Below, piece after piece: positions 11,358-20,155 of a DNA stretch of 64,000 nt. The notes under the pieces are model-generated. The model was not told the origin of the DNA. It made no database searches and saw nothing but the letters and a program-made list of their open reading frames with translations. The position numbers and the translations under genes were made by a program. Source of the DNA: Lysinibacillus sp. B2A1. GTDB taxonomy: Bacteria; Bacillota; Bacilli; Bacillales_A; Planococcaceae. Where the stretch lies: the NCBI GenBank assembly GCA_002973635.1, contig CP027224.1:878501-942500 (forward strand). Direction: 5' to 3'. Position 1 is the first letter of the stretch, and each line of letters opens with the position of its first letter.

Positions 11358-12260
11358 ATGGAATGTATTTTATGTAAAAACAATACAGTTAAAAAAAAAT
11401 TTTTTTATAGTAACCAAGAAATTTACGACAAATATAATTTGATAAATAACAAATTTTCTATGAATAATTTAGAAAAATATTTTGTTGGTAATTATACAAT
11501 GTTACTTGAATGTACAACTTGTAAAGTTCAATTCTTTGATAAAGTAGTTCCAGCAGATGGGGAGTTTTATAGTATGTTAGTGGATAACTCTACTTCATAC
11601 TATAAAACTGATAGGGATGAATTTGATTTTGCTATTCAAAAAATTTTAGATACAGACGCGAAAAAAATATTAGAAATCGGAGCGGGAAATGGTCATTTTG
11701 CTGACAGAGTACAAGAAGTATTTGATATTTATGTAACAGAATTAAATCCACACGCTAGAAACAAGCTTATTGAAAAAGGTCACAAGTTAGATTCCAAGGG
11801 AAATACTTACGATTTTATAGTATCCTTTCAAGTATTAGAGCATATCAAGGATCCTAATCTATTTTTAACTGAGATAGTAAATAAATTAGATAGAGGGGGA
11901 TATATATTTCTTTCTGTTCCAAATGATTGTTCAGATTATAGTGAAGTACATAGGGAGGCACCGTTAAATTTGCCTCCACATCACATGAGTAGATGGAATA
12001 AAGCTGCTTTAAATGCAATAGGAGAAATATTTAATTTAGAAGTAATTGAATATTACGAAGAGATTTTAAATATTAAAGAATATGATAATTTAGTGGATAG
12101 CATTAGAAGGGAAATTCCTTTAAAGGGATTATTTGATTCTTTTGAAGATACTATAAAACAAAAAGAATTAATAAATATTATCAGTAGAACAATTTTACCT
12201 TTAGAGTTTATGAAAAAAAAATATACAGGACATTCTCATGGAATACTATTAAAAAAATAA
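11358..12260 (+). CDS. Class I SAM-dependent methyltransferase with N-terminal zinc-type CxxC pairs
   Basis: Probable sugar methyltransferase, 300 residues. The N-terminus has CILCKN and, near residue 55, CTTCKV, two CxxC pairs likely to bind zinc, as in C-methyltransferases of deoxysugar pathways. The SAM domain follows, with ILEIGAGNGHFAD near residue 102, FIVSFQVLEHIKDP near 153 and GGYIFLSVPN near 179, a Methyltransf_23-type core. It opens the A/T-rich cassette between pseB and the acyl carrier protein gene and has a clear ribosome binding site (AAGAGGG). Target unknown; O- or C-methylation of a flagellin glycan is the contextual guess. It lacks the small Rossmann module shared by its downstream neighbours. 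Confidence 0.75.
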   Translation: MECILCKNNTVKKKFFYSNQEIYDKYNLINNKFSMNNLEKYFVGNYTMLLECTTCKVQFFDKVVPADGEFYSMLVDNSTSYYKTDRDEFDFAIQKILDTDAKKILEIGAGNGHFADRVQEVFDIYVTELNPHARNKLIEKGHKLDSKGNTYDFIVSFQVLEHIKDPNLFLTEIVNKLDRGGYIFLSVPNDCSDYSEVHREAPLNLPPHHMSRWNKAALNAIGEIFNLEVIEYYEEILNIKEYDNLVDSIRREIPLKGLFDSFEDTIKQKELINIISRTILPLEFMKKKYTGHSHGILLKK

Positions 12261-12283
12261 AATAGATTAGGACTTTGGAAATT

Positions 12284-13260
12284 ATGAAAAAAAATATTTT
12301 TTTTGGAAATGGTATTTATGCCGATTTTTTGTATAATATAGAAATTGAATACATGGTAGATAATAAAGCCGAATTACAAGGGTCATTTTATAAAGGAAAA
12401 ATTATTAAAAATCCTGAAGAGTTAAAAAAAGAAAATAAAGAGAATTTATTTATATATATTACGAGTACTGCTACTTCTGATATTTCAAAACAACTTCAAC
12501 AAATGGGGTTTATTGAAGGGGTTAATTTTGATGATGCGTTAAAATTTATAGATGTGGAGTCTGTGAGAAATATTTTTAGTATTGGAAATGAAATAGAGGA
12601 AGAATTTATAGAAATTTTTGTGAAATGTCAACCATACACCATGACTACATGGGAAAGGCTATATTCAATATATCAATCAGTTAATTATATAGTGAAAAAT
12701 AATATTAAAGGTGATTTTGCAGAGTGTGGAGTATGGAGAGGTGGAAGTGCAATGTGTATGGCATACACTTTACAAAAACTAAATGTAAAAGATAGATTCA
12801 TTTATTTATATGATACATATACAGGAATGTCAAAACCTACGGAGAACGACAAAGATGTAACTGGGAATTTAGCTGAAATTACTTGGGGGGATCTTAAGAG
12901 GGGGACATAAATAAATGGTGTTATGCTTCATTAACTGAAGTGAAAAATAATATACGAAGTACAAACTATCCTGAAGAATTGATTACGTATATTAAGGGAA
13001 AAGTAGAAGACACAATACCTAATATTATTCCAAATAAATTAGCTTTATTAAGATTGGACACCGATTGGTATGAATCTACTTATCATGAAATGATTTATTT
13101 ATATCCCATTATCACAACTAATGGAGTATTAATAGTTGATGATTATGGATATTGGAAAGGTGCTAGAAAAGCAATTAATCAGTATTTTAAAGAAAATAAA
13201 GTTTTTTTCATGTTACAAAGAATTGATGATACAGGAAGAATGGGTATTAAAATAAATTAA
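12284..13260 (+). pseudogene. TylF/MycF-type O-methyltransferase fused to a Rossmann-like module, frameshifted
   Basis: Two frames make one protein. Residues 1-90 form a small Rossmann-like module (FFGNGIYADFLY, VDNK, FIYITST) also seen in neighbouring proteins. A TylF/MycF macrocin O-methyltransferase domain follows (GDFAECGVWRGGSAMCMA, LYDTYTGM), and the frame ends at 12910. The rest of the domain (KWCYASLTEVKNN, then LALLRLDTDWYEST and GVLIVDDYGYWKGARKA) continues in the next frame to 13260. Adding one G to the GGGGG at 12900-12904 joins them in frame as KRGDINKWCYASL; the nearby GGGGGG at 12885-12890 cannot be the site because repair there creates an early stop. Either a sequencing error or a real -1 mutation. 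A sugar O-methyltransferase is likely. Confidence 0.8.
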
Positions 13261-13294
13261 TAGAATTCAAATATTCGATAGGGGAAGACTAATT

Positions 13295-14287
13295 TTGAAA
13301 AATTGTTATTTATTTGGTGCCTCTAAATTAGGAGTTCAAGCACTAAAAATTATAAGGGATGAATTCAATGTTTTAGGGTTTATTGATAATGATTTAGAAA
13401 AGATAGGTAAAAAAATTGAAGGATATACAATTTATAGATTAGATGAAATTGATAAAAATGAACTAATTATTATTACTAGTGCATATAAAAGTGAAATATT
13501 AACACAAATAAGACAAAAAGGAATATCAAACATTAAAATTTTTAGCTGTTTTTTAGAAGAATATGATAGTGGAAATTCAGGATTTGTTGAATCTAATATA
13601 GTGAAAATATCAACTGGAGATTTTTTGTCATTAAAAAACAAAGAGTTGTTAATTGAAGATGTAAGCTTTATAACTTGGGGTTCAGGGATACTTGACTATT
13701 TAATCTTGAAAAAAATAGCTGAATTAATTGAATGTAATTTTTATTTAGAAATAGGAGCATGGACTGGAGAAAGTTTGGCAGCTGTTTCAGATGTATCAAA
13801 AAAATGTTATAGTATTTCTTTGCCTGATGAAGAACTAAAGAATGAATTTAAAAAGAGAAAAAAAATGAATTTTAGTAGGTATTTTTCGAGAAAAAGATCC
13901 AATGTTAAACATTATATAGGTGATTCTAAAAAATTTGATTTTAATTTAATTGAAAAAGCTGATTTAGTCTTTATAGATGGGGATCATTCATTTGAAGCAA
14001 TTAAAATTGATACTCAAAATATTTTTAATAGATTTGGATTTGAAGAAACAATAGTTGTTTGGCACGATTTTGTCGGTCCCTATAATCAACTAGTAGCGGC
14101 TACATATGAAGCTGTATCAAGTGTAATTCCTCAAGAATATATGTCTAATTTATATTATTTTGACAATACAATGTGTGGTGTATATATTCCTAAAAAATAT
14201 AAAAATATAATTGGCTTTAACAACGAACAGAGTGATGAGTTGTATTCATATCAATTAAATATTTCTGTTAAGAAAAATAAATTGTAA
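13295..14287 (+). CDS. Methyltransferase fused to N-terminal Rossmann-like module
   Basis: Protein of 330 residues. The first ~90 residues are the small Rossmann-like module shared in this cassette (YLFGASKLGVQAL, GFIDND, LIIITSAYKSEI). The rest resembles a class I methyltransferase of the Methyltransf_24 type: FYLEIGAWTGESL near residue 150 as the SAM loop and FIDGDHSFEAIKIDTQNIF near 227 as the acidic motif, then VVWHDF. The start is TTG at 13295, placed 7-8 bases after AGGGGAAG. The gene is notably A/T-rich, like its neighbours. Substrate unknown; modification of a glycan sugar is inferred from position. Confidence 0.7.
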   Translation: MKNCYLFGASKLGVQALKIIRDEFNVLGFIDNDLEKIGKKIEGYTIYRLDEIDKNELIIITSAYKSEILTQIRQKGISNIKIFSCFLEEYDSGNSGFVESNIVKISTGDFLSLKNKELLIEDVSFITWGSGILDYLILKKIAELIECNFYLEIGAWTGESLAAVSDVSKKCYSISLPDEELKNEFKKRKKMNFSRYFSRKRSNVKHYIGDSKKFDFNLIEKADLVFIDGDHSFEAIKIDTQNIFNRFGFEETIVVWHDFVGPYNQLVAATYEAVSSVIPQEYMSNLYYFDNTMCGVYIPKKYKNIIGFNNEQSDELYSYQLNISVKKNKL

Positions 14288-14394
14288 TAAAAAATAGCAA
14301 ATAAAAGATGTATTAATAAATTTGGAATCAAATTTGAAAAATATAAACAATATATATTGTTTAATACTTCTTGAACAAACTAGGAGGTGTTGAA

Positions 14395-15783
14395 ATGGAT
14401 GACATTATCATTTTCGGAGCATCAAATAAGGCCTTGGATTTTGTTAAAGTTGTTTCTGAATTTGAAAAAGTGAATATAGCTTTTTTTTTGGATAATAACA
14501 CAGAGAAATGGGGGCAGATTTTTTGTGATAAATTAATTGTACCGATGGACACTTTATCTAGTAGTCAAATAAAGGGAAAAAAAATCATTGTTTCTAGTAT
14601 GTATTACAATGAAATAATCGAACAATTAAAAAACGATAAAAGATTTAATAATTGTGTGATTATAAAAGATGATTTATTTTTAGATAGTTTACTAGTCAAA
14701 GATACTTTGTTTGATAAATATATAAAGTGTAATTCAACATATGATAAGAAGGATTTTATTTTTGTGTATCCTAAAGGAGACATTTTAGGTGGAGTAGAAA
14801 TTTGGAATGAAAATTGTGTTGTTGAAGCTAATAAAAGAAGCCTGAGCGCTACTAAAATTTATATAGAGGCAGAGAAGTTAAAGCTTAATAATATTAAGTA
14901 TTCAAGCTATAAAAATTTGTTAAAAAGTATAGTTCAGAAGCTAATGAAGCATAACGAAATTGTTGTTTTTCCAAATAATTCATTAGAGATAATAAGAGCA
15001 ATAAAAATTATGAAAAAAATGGGAATAAAGAACAAGATTACGGTTTGTTCAGTGGTACATGTGGATTATGAGATGATTATTGACTATAGTATTGATTATA
15101 GTGAAATTATTGATACATTTATTTGTGTTAGTGATGAAATTTATAATAAATTAGTGGTGAGATTGCCTCATAGAAAGAGTGCTATGGTTGTCAAAATCAC
15201 TCCAATACTAAATCAATTGAAAAGTTTGGAGGGAAAACCTTACTCAAAAATAGGTGAACCTGTAAAAATGGGATATGCTTCAAGGTTAGAGATTGAACAA
15301 AAAAGATCTTTAGATGCACTGAATCTAATAGAGGCTTTAGAAGCTAAGCAGATTGAATATATTCTAGAAATTGCCGGAGATGGAACTTGTTATAATAACT
15401 TTATTGAGTTTGTTGAGAAATATAACTTAAAACAGAAAGTTATATTGAAGGGGAAATTAAATCATATGGAAATGTATGATTTTTGGTGGAATCAAGATAT
15501 ACATCTTAATTTTTCTGATAGAGAGGGCACTAGTATTTCTATGTTAGAGGGTTTAAGTAGAGGTGCAGTTCCAGTAGTTACTTTAGTAAGTGGAGTTAAT
15601 AGATTTATTAAAAATGAGAGTTTTGGAAAAAAAGTGCATATTGGAGATATAACAAGTATGGCAGAGTACATAACTTACTTATCAGAGAATAAAGAAGTTT
15701 TAAGAATAATTGGAGAAAACGGAAGAATGTCAGTTGAAGAAAATTGTGATTATTCAAATTATTATGATCTGATATTTAAGTAA
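14395..15783 (+). CDS. GT4-type glycosyltransferase with N-terminal Rossmann-like module
   Basis: Protein of 462 residues. The first ~100 residues are the shared Rossmann-like module (IIIFGASNKALDFV, FFLDNNTEKWG, KKIIVSSMYYNEIIEQL). From about residue 120 it is a GT-B retaining glycosyltransferase: GGVEIWNENCV near 140 is the donor-side glycine loop region, GYASRLEIEQKRS near 300 opens the C-terminal Rossmann fold, and EGTSISMLEGLSRGAVPVV near 382 is the E-x7-E signature of GT4. ATG 14395 follows a near-perfect AGGAGGTG and is preferred over TTG 14371 upstream. It probably extends the surface glycan; donor and acceptor are unknown. Confidence 0.8.
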   Translation: MDDIIIFGASNKALDFVKVVSEFEKVNIAFFLDNNTEKWGQIFCDKLIVPMDTLSSSQIKGKKIIVSSMYYNEIIEQLKNDKRFNNCVIIKDDLFLDSLLVKDTLFDKYIKCNSTYDKKDFIFVYPKGDILGGVEIWNENCVVEANKRSLSATKIYIEAEKLKLNNIKYSSYKNLLKSIVQKLMKHNEIVVFPNNSLEIIRAIKIMKKMGIKNKITVCSVVHVDYEMIIDYSIDYSEIIDTFICVSDEIYNKLVVRLPHRKSAMVVKITPILNQLKSLEGKPYSKIGEPVKMGYASRLEIEQKRSLDALNLIEALEAKQIEYILEIAGDGTCYNNFIEFVEKYNLKQKVILKGKLNHMEMYDFWWNQDIHLNFSDREGTSISMLEGLSRGAVPVVTLVSGVNRFIKNESFGKKVHIGDITSMAEYITYLSENKEVLRIIGENGRMSVEENCDYSNYYDLIFK

Positions 15784-15802
15784 TTATTAGAAAGAGGAAA
15801 TG

Positions 15803-16765
15803 ATGAATAAAGTATCAATTATTTTACCAACATATAATAGAGCTATTTTCATAGAGAAAGCAATAAAAAACTGTTTAGAACAATCATATCAAAATATTGA
15901 GTTGATTGTCGTAGATGATGGTTCAATTGATGAAACAAAAAACGTGGTAGATAAGTTTAATGATGACCGTTTGTTGTATTTCTATAAAGAAAACGAAGGC
16001 TTACCTAGTGCAATAAATTTTGGTATGAAAAAATCTACAGGAAAATATTTAACTTGGACATCAGATGATAATTTTTTCTACAAAGATGCTATAAAAAAAA
16101 TGGTTGAATTTATGAATCAACAAGATGAACCTAGTTTCATATATACTAATATGGAATATATTGATAAAAATGAAGAAGTTGTAGGGGTTATGAACTCAAA
16201 TTGTCAAAATAGAATTTATCTCCACAATTATATTGGAGCTTGTTTCATGTATGATCGAAAAGTATATGAAAGTATAGGAGATTATGATGAAAAATTAAGA
16301 TTAGTGGAAGACTATGATTATTGGATAAGGGTTCACGAAAAATACCCTATGATTCATTTAAACCAAACATTATATCGATATATGATTCATAGTGAGAGTT
16401 TATCAAGTACTAAAAAGAATGAAGTTCAATTAATGTTTAAAGAATTATATAAGAAAAATAGAATTTTTGAGAAGTTATATAAGGATATAAAGTGTTATGC
16501 AGGAAGTAAGAAAGTTTATATTTGGGGAACAGGTAGTCTAGCGAGTAGAGTTTATAAGGAATGTTTTTGGGAGAACAGATGGGAAATAGAAGGTTTCATT
16601 GAACAAATAGATACTTCGAAAAATGTATATTTAGATAAAAAAGTTTTTAGATTTGAAATGATTGATCCGAATAATTGTATAATCATAATTGCTTCAAGTT
16701 TTAGAGGGGAAGTAGAAGCGTTTTTAAAAAGTAATAATTTAATTGCAAACGTGGATTATTATTAG
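15803..16765 (+). CDS. GT2 glycosyltransferase with C-terminal Rossmann-like module
   Basis: Residues 1-215 form a GT-A inverting glycosyltransferase of family 2: SIILPTYNRAIFIEKAI, then IVVDDGSIDET, a TSDDN metal-binding motif near residue 92, and EDYDYWIRV near 171 as the general-base region. Residues ~235-320 are the small Rossmann-like module of this cassette (KVYIWGTGSLASRVY, GFIEQ, IIIIASSFRGEVEAFL), here at the C-terminus rather than the N-terminus. ATG 15803 fits the AAAGAGG site better than the adjacent ATG at 15800. The module swap between ends in neighbouring genes argues that it is a mobile accessory domain. Sugar specificity is unknown. Confidence 0.82.
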   Translation: MNKVSIILPTYNRAIFIEKAIKNCLEQSYQNIELIVVDDGSIDETKNVVDKFNDDRLLYFYKENEGLPSAINFGMKKSTGKYLTWTSDDNFFYKDAIKKMVEFMNQQDEPSFIYTNMEYIDKNEEVVGVMNSNCQNRIYLHNYIGACFMYDRKVYESIGDYDEKLRLVEDYDYWIRVHEKYPMIHLNQTLYRYMIHSESLSSTKKNEVQLMFKELYKKNRIFEKLYKDIKCYAGSKKVYIWGTGSLASRVYKECFWENRWEIEGFIEQIDTSKNVYLDKKVFRFEMIDPNNCIIIIASSFRGEVEAFLKSNNLIANVDYY

Positions 16766-16790
16766 TTGTTTATTGAGAGGGAAAGAGTAT

Positions 16791-17939
16791 ATGAGTATAA
16801 GTGTGATAGTTCCAATATTCAATGCTGAAAAATTTATTGAGGAGACCCTTATTAGTTTATCAAAAATATCTAAGGAAGTGGAAGAATTTATTTTTATTGA
16901 TGATTGTAGCAATGATCAGTCTATAGAAATTTTAGAAAAATACACTAATAAGTTAGATAATGTAAAAATTATAAAAAATAAAATTAATTTAGGGGTTTCA
17001 GTATCAAGAAATATTGGAATTAAAGAAGCTGTTGGTGAATGGATATTATTTTGCGATGCTGATGATCTTATAGAAAAATCAATAATTGTAAAATATCAAG
17101 AAGTAATAGAAAAAGAGAATATCCATATGATATATAGTAATTATATTCAAATTGATAATATGGGAAAAAGAATTTCATCTATAATGAAAGGACAAACATT
17201 AACAGCAATGGATGGCTTTTGTGAAATGGTATTAAGAAACACTATTATTTCACCATCAGGATGCTTAGTAAAAAAAAATGTGTTAGTAGAAATCGGTGGA
17301 TTTGATAAAACTATTAAAGTTTGTGAAGATGTAGATTTGTGGCTGAAGATTCTTTTGAAAAAAAATATTATTAAACATTGTCCAAGTGTTTCTACATTTA
17401 TAAGAAGGCATAGATCAAACACTACAAATGAAATAATTAAGGCTAATTTAGGAGAAAAATATATTTTAGAAAAATATGGTTTAGATTTTTTAGAAATTGA
17501 ATTTTTGAGGAGAAATCAAAGTATTGATAAAAATATACTTGATTATACTAAAATTTTAATGAGATTTAATAAATTTAATAAAGCTCTTAAATTGATTGAA
17601 ACAATAAATATTTATGAGAGTTCAATTCTATTCGATGAATACCTTTTTCAAAAAGCAATTTTAAATATCAAGGTTGAAGCATTTGAGGAGGCTAAGGAAT
17701 ATTTAAATGAAATTATAAAAATTAATAGACAAAACGGTGCTGCAATAAATAATTTAGGAGTTTTATTAGCTAAAGAAAATAAAATTGTAGAAGCAAGTAC
17801 TTTATTTTTAAAAGCCATTAGTATTTTTCCTAATTACCTTGATGCTGCACATAATTTAGCAATATTAAATGAAAATCAAGATGATTACAAATTTACTTGG
17901 AGAGAGCTTAGAAGTGAATTAATAACTTATATTTACTAA
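16791..17939 (+). CDS. GT2 glycosyltransferase with C-terminal TPR-like repeats
   Basis: Protein of 382 residues. The N-terminal half is a family 2 glycosyltransferase (SISVIVPIFNAEKFIEETL, FIDDCSNDQS, FCDADDLIE as the DxD-type motif near residue 88, and CEDVDLWLKI near 180). From about residue 255 the chain becomes helical, with two or more TPR-like units (FEEAKEYLNEIIKINRQNGAAINNLGVLLA and the next unit ending NYLDAAHNLA). ATG 16791 is preferred over an in-frame start at 16743 that would overlap the previous gene, because GAGAGGGAAAG precedes it. TPR-bearing GT2 proteins occur in flagellin and surface glycan loci. Unlike its neighbours it lacks the Rossmann module. Confidence 0.82.
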   Translation: MSISVIVPIFNAEKFIEETLISLSKISKEVEEFIFIDDCSNDQSIEILEKYTNKLDNVKIIKNKINLGVSVSRNIGIKEAVGEWILFCDADDLIEKSIIVKYQEVIEKENIHMIYSNYIQIDNMGKRISSIMKGQTLTAMDGFCEMVLRNTIISPSGCLVKKNVLVEIGGFDKTIKVCEDVDLWLKILLKKNIIKHCPSVSTFIRRHRSNTTNEIIKANLGEKYILEKYGLDFLEIEFLRRNQSIDKNILDYTKILMRFNKFNKALKLIETINIYESSILFDEYLFQKAILNIKVEAFEEAKEYLNEIIKINRQNGAAINNLGVLLAKENKIVEASTLFLKAISIFPNYLDAAHNLAILNENQDDYKFTWRELRSELITYIY

Positions 17940-17960
17940 AAAATAGGGGTAGATTTAAAA

Positions 17961-19070
17961 TTGATGTTAGAAATAGATTCTAAGAAGAAGGTTGGAATCT
18001 GGGGAACAGGGCAGTTGATGAAACGATTTTTCCATCTGGTAAAACCATATAATCCTCAGTTTATTTTAGATAATAACTCGCAAATTTGGGGTAAAATGTT
18101 ATACCAATTGAAAATTAGAAAACCCCAAAGAAAATCTGATTTTGGAGAAGAAGTATTTATAATTATAGCTAGTTCATATTATAATGAGATTTCTCAGCAA
18201 TTAATTAAACTAGGTTTTGAAAAGGATATTGATTTTATTAGAATAGAAGATTTAATTAACTATAATAATGAAGTAAAGGTTCCAAATGGGCATTATTATT
18301 CACCTATTCCCGATATGAGGAGCCTGTTTTTCGAAAAATCTACGTTGTACCCAAAATCCAAAAATTTATCTGGAATTAATTTGAATTTAGAAGAACAAGA
18401 ACAGTTTACAAAGAAATTACTAGAGAATATAAAGTTATTTAATGAATCTATATTTAAAAGATATAAAACTCCAAATGGTTTCTTTAATTTTGGTGATGGA
18501 CTAGTAACTTATTCTATATTGAAGACATTTAAGCCAAAGAATATAATCGAGGTTGGTTCAGGTTATTCTTCAGCATTATTATTAGATTGTATAGATGAAC
18601 TTAAACTTAAAACAGAATTAACTTTTATTGAACCTTATCCAGAAAGATTAAAAATGTTACTATTTGATAAGGATTTGACAGAAAATAAGCTGATTAAAAA
18701 TGAAATTCAGTCTGTTCCTTTCCAAAAATTCAAGATTTTATCTGCTGGAGATATCTTATTTATAGATAGCTCGCATGTTAGCAAAATCAATAGTGATGTA
18801 AATTATTTATTTTTCGAAATTTTGCCTAACTTGAAAAAGGGTGTAATTATCCATATTCATGATATTTTTAAGGGATTTGAATATCCTCGAGAGTTTTTGT
18901 ATGATAATGGTTTTTTTTGGAATGAAGCATACTTACTGAGGGCTTTTTTACAATTTAATGACGCATTCAAGATTTTATATTGGAATGATAGTAACTTTTC
19001 AATGAATAAATTGTTATTAGATAAATACGGATTAAGTGGTGGATCAATTTGGCTACAAAAAGTTCAATAA
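17961..19070 (+). CDS. Methyltransferase with N-terminal Rossmann-like module
   Basis: Protein of 369 residues. Residues 5-95 carry the shared module (KVGIWGTGQLMKRFF, FILDNNSQIWG, FIIIASSYYNEISQQLIKLGF). The remainder is a class I methyltransferase-like fold: IIEVGSGYSSALLLDCI near residue 195 is the SAM loop, TFIEPYPERLKMLL follows, then LFIDSSHVSKINSDVNYLFFEILPNL and IHIHDIF near 300, as in Methyltransf_24 proteins. A TTG (17961) and an ATG (17964) sit side by side; spacing from AGGGGTAG favours TTG. It closes the A/T-rich cassette. Substrate unknown. Confidence 0.72.
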   Translation: MMLEIDSKKKVGIWGTGQLMKRFFHLVKPYNPQFILDNNSQIWGKMLYQLKIRKPQRKSDFGEEVFIIIASSYYNEISQQLIKLGFEKDIDFIRIEDLINYNNEVKVPNGHYYSPIPDMRSLFFEKSTLYPKSKNLSGINLNLEEQEQFTKKLLENIKLFNESIFKRYKTPNGFFNFGDGLVTYSILKTFKPKNIIEVGSGYSSALLLDCIDELKLKTELTFIEPYPERLKMLLFDKDLTENKLIKNEIQSVPFQKFKILSAGDILFIDSSHVSKINSDVNYLFFEILPNLKKGVIIHIHDIFKGFEYPREFLYDNGFFWNEAYLLRAFLQFNDAFKILYWNDSNFSMNKLLLDKYGLSGGSIWLQKVQ

Positions 19071-19093
19071 TAAAATGAAGTAGGTGATAAAAT

Positions 19094-19321
19094 ATGAAAC
19101 TTCAGCAAGTTTTCGCTGATAGTTTGGGAGTCGCTATCGACCAAGTATCTGATGAATTAACATATAATTCAATTCCAGAATGGGACTCTGTTGCACATAT
19201 GGCGTTAGTCGCTGAAATTGAAGATCAATTCGATATTATGCTTGATACAGATGATGTATTAGAGTTAAGCTCATTTTCAAAAGCGAAAGAGATTATAAAT
19301 AAATACAATATTGAGTTATAG
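19094..19321 (+). CDS. Acyl carrier protein
   Basis: Stand-alone acyl carrier protein of 75 residues, acidic and four-helical in pattern. The phosphopantetheine attachment serine lies in EWDSVAHMAL near residue 36, close to the canonical DSL/DSV motif, and the EDQFDI and FSKAKEIINKY helices match the fold. It starts 23 bp after the methyltransferase and ends 7 bp before a FabG-like reductase, so the two are one unit. It is not the fatty-acid housekeeping ACP by position; it most likely carries an acyl group used to decorate a glycan sugar or to be reduced by the LuxC-like protein downstream. That role is inference. Confidence 0.9.
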   Translation: MKLQQVFADSLGVAIDQVSDELTYNSIPEWDSVAHMALVAEIEDQFDIMLDTDDVLELSSFSKAKEIINKYNIEL

Positions 19322-19328
19322 ACGGTGA

Positions 19329-20075
19329 ATGAATAGGATGTTTAAGAATAAAATTATTTTAGTAACTGGTGCTTCACGTGGAATTGGACAGGCGACAGCT
19401 GTGAAATTGGCAGAAAATCAAGCGAAACTTATTTTACATGGTCGCACTAAGGAAAGTTTAAAGTCTACAATTGATCTTGTTCAAAAATTTGAATGTGAGC
19501 CTTTTATCGTTTTATATGATATGACTGATGAATTAGCTATGAAACAAGCTATTATCGCGATTAAAAAACAATATGGTCGATTAGATGGATTGGTAAACAA
19601 TGCAGGTATTATGGAAGAAGGTTTACTAGGAATGCTAAAGACTAATATCATCCAGAATATGATGCAGGTTAATGTCACATCTGTTATACTTCAAATACAG
19701 TATGCAGCTAAGTTGATGATGAAAAATGAGTCAAGTGCCATAGTCAATGTGAGCTCAATTATCGGAATGAATGGTGCTGCTGGTAGTGTAGCTTATTCAG
19801 CCAGTAAAGCAGCGATTGTTGGTTTAACTAAATCTGCTGCAAAGGAATTGGCAGCTAGTAATATCCGTGTCAATGCTGTTTCCCCAGGCTTTATTGAAAC
19901 AAGTTTGACTGCTCATTATAAAGGTGAACGCAAAGAGAAGGTACTTAATAATATAAAGATGAACCGATTTGGACAGGCTGATGAGGTTGCAAATGTAATT
20001 TTATTTTTATTATCCGGATTGTCTTCTTATGTGACAGGACAAACGATTGGAGTAGATGGAGGCATGGTAATTTGA
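19329..20075 (+). CDS. FabG-like short-chain reductase (3-oxoacyl-ACP reductase type)
   Basis: Classical SDR of 248 residues: TGASRGIGQAT near residue 13, NNAGIM near 91, NVSSIIG near 140 with the catalytic Ser, YSASKAAIVGLTKSAAKELA supplying Tyr and Lys near 155, and AVSPGFIETSLT near 184. This pattern is typical of 3-oxoacyl-ACP reductases. Because it directly follows an ACP gene, reduction of an ACP-bound 3-oxoacyl group to a 3-hydroxyacyl group is the natural reading; 3-hydroxybutyryl groups are known on bacterial nonulosonic acids. Two starts (19329 and 19338) are possible; the second gives the typical MFKNKIILVTGA beginning. The next gene of the module lies beyond the IS remnant. Confidence 0.85.
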   Translation: MNRMFKNKIILVTGASRGIGQATAVKLAENQAKLILHGRTKESLKSTIDLVQKFECEPFIVLYDMTDELAMKQAIIAIKKQYGRLDGLVNNAGIMEEGLLGMLKTNIIQNMMQVNVTSVILQIQYAAKLMMKNESSAIVNVSSIIGMNGAAGSVAYSASKAAIVGLTKSAAKELAASNIRVNAVSPGFIETSLTAHYKGERKEKVLNNIKMNRFGQADEVANVILFLLSGLSSYVTGQTIGVDGGMVI

Positions 20076-20155
20076 CCATGCCTTCTTAGTTAGTCTATCA
20101 TCTATGTTAACCATGTTTTATACCTGAATTTAAAAACAAAATAAATAAAGTCATT

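Noticed and set aside
12885-12890. GGGGGG tract as the site of the tylF-like frameshift
   Set aside because: Adding or removing bases here creates an immediate stop (TCT TAA); only the GGGGG at 12900-12904 restores the conserved sequence.
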